Source: an uncultured Collinsella sp. (GTDB lineage Bacteria; Actinomycetota; Coriobacteriia; Coriobacteriales; Coriobacteriaceae). Taken from it: a stretch of DNA of 9,373 nt. The stretch lies in NCBI GenBank assembly GCA_900754385.1, contig CAAECP010000048.1, positions 1 through 9,373 of the forward strand, given 5' to 3'. Shown here piece after piece: positions 6,466 to 9,373 of this stretch. A program made the position numbers and the translations under genes. Position 1 is the stretch's first letter, and every line of letters starts with the position of its first letter. The notes under the pieces are model-generated. The model did not search any database, was not told where the DNA came from, and was given only the letters and a program-made list of their open reading frames with translations.

Positions 6466-6508
6466 CGGCATCCTTGCGTAAAGCCACACTTTGAGAGAAT
6501 CATGTCAC
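6466..6508 (-). pseudogene. Remnant of the 3' end of an ATPase (DUF234-type) gene
   Basis: A 37-bp stretch (6469-6505) matches 7113-7149 of the intact ATPase gene at 32 of 37 positions, in the same orientation and reading frame. It decodes to ILSKCGFTQGC, against IFSKRGFTQGC in the intact protein. Upstream coding sequence is absent and the frame after the match no longer resembles the intact C-terminus. It is therefore a decayed relic of a second copy, not a functional gene. Confidence 0.6.
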
Positions 6509-6548
6509 TGTTATTATCGAACATATATTCGTATTTATAGCAGTACTT

Positions 6549-6557
6549 TGATAGAAT
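6549..6557 (+). promoter_or_regulatory. Extended -10 promoter candidate
   Basis: TGATAGAAT fits an extended -10 element (TGn + TAGAAT) in an AT-rich patch (6505-6562), about 65 bp before the small ORF at 6622. No strong -35 is seen at the standard distance; extended -10 promoters often do without. Confidence 0.4.
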
Positions 6558-6621
6558 TGCAGTTGTTGACGGCAGTTCCATGTGCCGGGCAGCGCCCTCC
6601 ATGCGACGGGAGGTGATGCCC

Positions 6622-6747
6622 ATGACCGATCTGACTGATTTCGTGAAGCTCCTGACCGCTTTGGTCTCGCTCCTCACGGCGCTTATCGGACTTACCGAGG
6701 CACTCAAGCAGCGTACGAAGCAGAAAAAGAGGGGTCGACGCCTCTAA
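6622..6747 (+). CDS. 41-residue membrane peptide, type I toxin-like
   Basis: This short gene encodes a peptide with one hydrophobic helix (about residues 8-30, FVKLLTALVSLLTALIGLTEAL) and a strongly basic tail (KQRTKQKKRGRRL). That is the architecture of type I toxin or holin-like small membrane peptides. The start is ATG at 6622, eight bases after GGGAGG (6608-6613); an in-frame ATG at 6616 is too close to that site. A promoter candidate (6549-6557) and a terminator hairpin overlapping the stop codon make it a self-contained unit. No antisense antitoxin RNA was identified with confidence. No exact family match is recognised, so a small membrane-associated regulator is an equal alternative. 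Confidence 0.6.
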   Translation: MTDLTDFVKLLTALVSLLTALIGLTEALKQRTKQKKRGRRL

Positions 6748-6760
6748 GGCATTGACCCCT
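6730..6760 (-). terminator. Intrinsic terminator overlapping the small ORF end
   Basis: AGGGGTC (6730-6736) pairs with GACCCCT (6754-6760), and GCCT (6740-6743) with AGGC (6747-6750) inside. Read on the minus strand, the stem is followed by CTTTTTCTG, a good U-tract, so it most clearly stops minus-strand transcription arriving from the ATPase gene. On the plus strand the tail is only TTAAT, so termination of the small ORF would be weaker. Confidence 0.7.
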
Positions 6761-6772
6761 TAATCGAAGTAA

Positions 6773-6805
6773 CGGCGCTGCCCAGCTATCACCCTTGGGC
6801 TGCCG
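6773..6805 (+). terminator. Second hairpin after the small ORF
   Basis: CGGC (6773-6776) with GCCG (6802-6805) and GCCCAG (6780-6785) with TTGGGC (6795-6800, one G-U) form an interrupted stem. A pyrimidine-rich tail follows (CTTATTCTACC from 6811). This is a possible plus-strand terminator for the small ORF. Confidence 0.35.
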
Positions 6806-6873
6806 TCGACCTTATTCTACCCACGGGTGCCAGGTTTAACAAATGGATTTTCGGTTACGAAGTCCGGAGCTCG

Positions 6874-7021
6874 CCCCTCTACTCCAGCGGCGTTGCGCCG
6901 GATTCTGGGACGCACTTTCCGCCCCATGCCTCTATCGGAAACGGCATCCCATCCTGAAGCGGGAATCCGGGACGTAGTTTCCGCCAAAGGCCGCAAAGGG
7001 AAAGCGCATCCCATTCCGAGC
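6874..7021. repeat. Palindromic repeat array A (downstream of the ATPase)
   Basis: The best unit is 6936-6983: 48 nt, arms beginning CGGAAAC and ending GTTTCCG, with CCC/GGG blocks inside. Exactly 62 bp later a left half starts (GGGAAAGCGCATCCCATTCC from 6998). The right half of an earlier, decayed unit ends at 6921, 62 bp before the end of the main one. The array stops just before the ATPase stop codon (7043). The period of 62 is not a multiple of three, so frames crossing it are not real genes. The same repeat family occurs at 8559-8729. Confidence 0.75.
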
Positions 7022-7042
7022 ATCAAATCAGAGCGCGCTTGG

Positions 7043-8434
7043 TTATCTCCGCTCGCACATCTCGGCAAACGAAATCAGCTTGGTATCTCCCCTGCTCGCC
7101 GCAGCATCCTGACATCCTTGCGTAAAGCCACGCTTCGAGAAGATCACGTAGCTTTTATGCTGCCGTCTAAAGAGCTCGCTTCGGTACACGAGCTTTTCCA
7201 GAACATCCTCGCCCACCGGCTCATTGCGCCATTTGCACTCCGCAAACAGCGCAGTGCCCTCGCCATCGTCAACAATCAAGTCGATTTCTTCCTGCGTATG
7301 CGTGCGATTGTCCGTCCCCCACCAGCGCCCGACGCTCGCCGGAACCACATCGAGCTGGCCCGCCCGCGCAAGTTCGTACACGTATTGCCTGCATATAAGC
7401 TCAAAGACCGTGCCCATGTAATCCGATACGTGCGGCTCAATGCGCTTATACGCCATCTCGGCCATATCGTTTTGAATCAGCCCGATGTTCTGCGGCACAA
7501 ACCGGTACCAGAACCTAAACATCTGATCGCTCAGCAGATACACGGCTCGCTTATTGCTCGTCTCGTTTAAGGGCAGCTCGCGCTCGACAATCCCAAGCGA
7601 TGCCAGCTTATCCACATAGCTCTTTACGTTGCTCGCAGGGATTCCCGTAGAGCTCGCAATCTCCGAGATCCTCGAGCGCCCCTGAGCAATTGCTTGCACG
7701 ATCGCATCATATTGCTCGGGATTGCGGCACTCTTGTAATAGCAGGCTACTCGGCTCCTCAAAGAGATAGCCCGTAGGAGTAAGAAAAAGACGTTTGATGT
7801 TGTCCTTGAGCGGTGCGGCAGGATCGACTTTCTCGATATATGCAGGAATGCCGCCCGTCATGCCATAGCAAACCGCAGCGTCTTCGCGACCCATGCTCTG
7901 CCACAACCCGAGGGTCGTCGTAAAATCGAGCGGCATGATCTTAAACTGGGCCGTACGCCTACCGTATAGTGGGCTCTCGTAGCCCAACACCTGTTCCTCC
8001 ATAAACGAAAGAGACGAGCCACATAGGATCAGCATTAGCCTGGTCTCTTTGTATAAGTGGTCGATCTTGTCTTGCAGCAACGAGCTGATCTCGGGATTCG
8101 ATTGGGCGAGATAGGGATACTCGTCGATCACGGCAATCAAACGTTCCGTGCGAGCCATGGTGGCCAATGCATCGAACGCTTCGTCAAAACTACGAAACGA
8201 CACGCCTGCAGCACCAACCGAGCCTGCAAGTATCGCCTGGCTAAAGCCGTGCAGGTTTGCCTCCGCATTGGTACGACGAGCTTGAAAGTAAATAGCCTTC
8301 TTGCCTTGGATGAACTCTGTGATAAGGCGCGTTTTACCCACACGACGGCGGCCGTAAATCACAGGCATTTCAAAGGAGCCCGTGCCATACAGTCGATTGA
8401 GCTCGGACATTTCCGCTGTTCTTCCGATAAACAT
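7043..8434 (-). CDS. AAA+ ATPase with DUF234 (PD-(D/E)XK-like) C-terminal domain
   Basis: This 463-residue protein belongs to the 'archaeal-type' ATP-binding family, which is common in gut bacteria. The N-terminal ATPase has Walker A GRRRVGKT (28-35), Walker B LIAVIDEYP (D104, E105) and a sensor-like LCGSS (137-141). A winged-helix region covers about 240-300 (IVQAIAQGRSRISEIASSTGIPASNVKSYV has the recognition-helix layout). The C-terminal DUF234 domain (about 310-445) contains EEIDLI (E383, D385) and AECKW (E399, K401), the spacing of a PD-(D/E)XK nuclease core. The length is normal. The start is ATG at 8434, with AAGGAAGG (8443-8450) upstream. A perfect 25-bp inverted repeat adjoins this site and palindrome arrays lie on both sides of the gene. 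The cellular role of this family is not established; association with mobile or defence loci is common, and nuclease activity here is inferred from motif only. Confidence 0.88.
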   Translation of the reverse strand: MFIGRTAEMSELNRLYGTGSFEMPVIYGRRRVGKTRLITEFIQGKKAIYFQARRTNAEANLHGFSQAILAGSVGAAGVSFRSFDEAFDALATMARTERLIAVIDEYPYLAQSNPEISSLLQDKIDHLYKETRLMLILCGSSLSFMEEQVLGYESPLYGRRTAQFKIMPLDFTTTLGLWQSMGREDAAVCYGMTGGIPAYIEKVDPAAPLKDNIKRLFLTPTGYLFEEPSSLLLQECRNPEQYDAIVQAIAQGRSRISEIASSTGIPASNVKSYVDKLASLGIVERELPLNETSNKRAVYLLSDQMFRFWYRFVPQNIGLIQNDMAEMAYKRIEPHVSDYMGTVFELICRQYVYELARAGQLDVVPASVGRWWGTDNRTHTQEEIDLIVDDGEGTALFAECKWRNEPVGEDVLEKLVYRSELFRRQHKSYVIFSKRGFTQGCQDAAASRGDTKLISFAEMCERR

Positions 8435-8449
8435 AGGGCCATCCTTCCT

Positions 8450-8505
8450 TTACGTTATAGCTAGCTATATTATATCTTCCTATAATATAGCTAGCTATAA
8501 CGTAA
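8450..8505. promoter_or_regulatory. Perfect 25-bp inverted repeat at the ATPase promoter
   Basis: The arms 8450-8474 and 8481-8505 are perfectly complementary around the 6-nt loop TCTTCC. Each arm contains the self-complementary 14-mer TATAGCTAGCTATA (8456-8469 and 8486-8499), 30 bp apart. TATAAT boxes occur symmetrically on the two strands (8481-8486 plus, 8469-8474 minus). The minus-strand box is suitably placed to start ATPase transcription about 30 bases before its ATG. The repeat ends where the ribosome binding site begins. Paired operators overlapping a promoter, or a hairpin in the mRNA leader, are the two readings. Confidence 0.75.
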
Positions 8506-8526
8506 TTCGACAAGCGGGCCACGCAA

Positions 8527-8534
8527 GGGGGGGG
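8527..8534. repeat. Run of eight G
   Basis: An 8-G homopolymer lies between the 25-bp inverted repeat and palindrome array B. It is outside any supported gene; slippage here could change promoter geometry but nothing shows that it does. Confidence 0.5.
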
Positions 8535-8558
8535 TACACCACCGCACGTGGACCGTTC

Positions 8559-8729
8559 CGGAAAATATATCCCGTTCTGGAGCCAAAAACTGGGCCGTAG
8601 TTTCCGCCAAGCATTCCATCCGGAAAGCGTGTCCCGTTCTGAGCCTGAATTCTGGGATGCACTTTCCGCTGAAGCTTCTACCGGAAAATGCATCCCATTC
8701 CGAGCGCTCATTCCGGGTCACGGTTTCCT
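8559..8729. repeat. Palindromic repeat array B (upstream of the ATPase)
   Basis: Three 48-nt imperfect palindromes lie at 8559-8606, 8621-8668 and 8682-8729, separated by 14 and 13 bp, giving periods of 62 and 61. Each starts CGGAAA, carries TCCC near base 12, mirrors it with GGG near base 34, and ends TTTCCG (TTTCCT in the last). The middle unit pairs over 16 positions with one mismatch. Neighbouring halves also pair across the linker: 8653-8668 with 8682-8697 match at 15 of 16 positions. Halves therefore alternate in orientation through the array. They are the same family as array A. Confidence 0.85.
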
Positions 8730-8947
8730 CAGGTACAAGACGACGATCCTCCGCCCTTATCACATGCCTTCAAATATGCGATCCAGAAACACAAAACAGC
8801 AGATAGAATGCTCTTTTTCAAAAAGTACACGTCTCGAAACTTACCAAGACTTCATATCCAGCTACCGTTCAAGGTCGCCGATTACCGCCCACCGATTCAG
8901 CTTCAAAAAATGACGTCAAAACCAGGCCATCTACCTGCATGGTTAGA
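8730..8947. other. Non-coding AT-richer stretch
   Basis: No open frame with a ribosome binding site or family resemblance, and no RNA gene, was seen. The only local structure is the short palindrome CTTTTTCAAAAAG around 8812-8824. The sequence is noticeably richer in A and T than the operon at 1-2700. Confidence 0.4.
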
Positions 8948-8969
8948 TTTTGGTCAGCTTTTGGTCAGC
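8948..8969. repeat. 11-bp tandem duplication upstream of the AbiEi-like gene
   Basis: TTTTGGTCAGC occurs twice head to tail (8948-8958, 8959-8969). The second copy runs into TCAGCTGA (8965-8972), a self-complementary octamer, and CAGCTGA recurs at 8984-8990. The site is 55 bp before the next start codon, a reasonable place for an operator, since AbiEi-type proteins often autoregulate. Confidence 0.5.
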
Positions 8970-9024
8970 TGAGCGGCAAGTTCCAGCTGATACGTTTTTG
9001 TTATCCAAAAGGAGGCGGTAGCTC

Positions 9025-9373
9025 ATGACCCATTGCAATGACCAGCTCATCGACCAACTGCTCACTCAAGCCGAACAAGAGGGGCGCTGTCTGATTCCCC
9101 CGAGCGCGGCGATCCGAAAAGCGCTCCTTCGGCGCACCGGCGGCACGGTTGTCTCGCCCATTCCGGGGTTGTTTGCGCGAAAAACGCGCTGGGATGAACT
9201 CAACCGAGCGCAACGCCATTGCGAGATTATCCGCGCCCTTGCGATCATCCATCCCGATTGGACGTTCTGCTCGTTTTCGGCAGCTTGCCTGCTGGGGCTC
9301 GAGGTCTCGTGGCGACACCTGAACGTCGTGCATGTTTGCAGCTCGACAAAGCCGTCGGCTCGTCCGGGCGCAC
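9025..9373 (+). CDS. AbiEi antitoxin-like protein, N-terminal part (runs off the window)
   Basis: 116 codons are visible without a stop. The start is ATG at 9025, nine bases after a near-perfect AAAAGGAGG (9007-9015). The order of motifs fits the AbiEi-like/'type IV toxin-antitoxin' family common in actinobacteria. An N-terminal winged-helix-like segment (residues about 20-55) ends in SPIPGLFARKTRWDEL. A helix RHCEIIRALAIIHPDWTF follows, then the SAACLLGLEV signature and a strand NVVHVCSS. In Coriobacteriia such proteins occur in many copies, often without an obvious toxin partner, and some carry a C-terminal nuclease-like domain. The C-terminal half is outside the window, so function (antitoxin, regulator or nuclease) cannot be decided. 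Confidence 0.65.
   Translation, partial: MTHCNDQLIDQLLTQAEQEGRCLIPPSAAIRKALLRRTGGTVVSPIPGLFARKTRWDELNRAQRHCEIIRALAIIHPDWTFCSFSAACLLGLEVSWRHLNVVHVCSSTKPSARPGA

Noticed and set aside
6827..7570. Plus-strand open frame through repeat array A and the ATPase gene
   Set aside because: It combines non-coding repeats with the antisense of the ATPase and has no ribosome binding site.
8559..8729. CRISPR array
   Set aside because: Units are 48-nt palindromes with 13-14-nt linkers and alternating halves, and no cas genes are nearby; CRISPR spacers are longer and repeats far more uniform.
8370..8913. Open frames on both strands across array B and the 25-bp inverted repeat
   Set aside because: The repeat period of 61-62 nt changes frame at each unit, so apparent peptide repeats are by-products of DNA repeats.
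9001..9333. Minus-strand open frames at the window end
   Set aside because: They are antisense to the AbiEi-like gene, which has a near-perfect ribosome binding site and recognisable family motifs.

Overview
The window reads as a G+C-rich chromosomal segment of a gut anaerobe of the class Coriobacteriia, most likely Collinsella or a close relative. That placement is an inference from codon use, strong purine-rich ribosome binding sites, the dpaL/ygeY gene pair and the many intergenic repeats; no rRNA or other marker gene is present to prove it.

Positions 1-3620 hold an amino-acid/purine-catabolism module. dpaL (2,3-diaminopropionate ammonia-lyase) and a ygeY-type M20 hydrolase form a minus-strand operon. 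A YheO/DauR-type PAS-HTH regulator is divergently transcribed. Their shared 277-bp intergenic region carries two copies of the same dyad (AACAAA-N3-TTTGTT) 51 bp apart, a good operator candidate. In enterobacteria and several gut anaerobes the homologues of dpaL and ygeY belong to clusters linked to purine/uric-acid breakdown and selenium-dependent enzymes.

Positions 3621-5518 hold a proline-rich single-pass membrane protein of unknown role, then a 365-bp non-coding stretch and a 140-residue protein with no recognised domain. The non-coding stretch has three copies of a motif at an exact 33-bp period, two hairpins, and a SAM-I-clan riboswitch. The riboswitch assignment rests on P1, the J1/2 CAGAG segment, a P2 kink-turn, a loop UUGG/CCAA pseudoknot, and P3 with the AA/U bulge. 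It lacks P4, as in the SAM-I/IV variant, and its P1 runs into the Shine-Dalgarno of the 140-residue protein. SAM control of an orphan protein is the most interesting observation here.

Positions 5620-6363 hold a convergent DEDDh 3'-5' exonuclease. Positions 6364-9373 are accessory in character. They hold a short remnant of an ATPase-gene 3' end, a 41-residue membrane peptide with its own promoter and terminator (type I toxin-like), and an AAA+ ATPase with a DUF234/PD-(D/E)XK-like C-terminal domain. The ATPase is flanked on both sides by arrays of 48-nt imperfect palindromes at a 61-62-nt period, and a perfect 25-bp inverted repeat lies in its promoter. The window ends inside an AbiEi-antitoxin-like protein.
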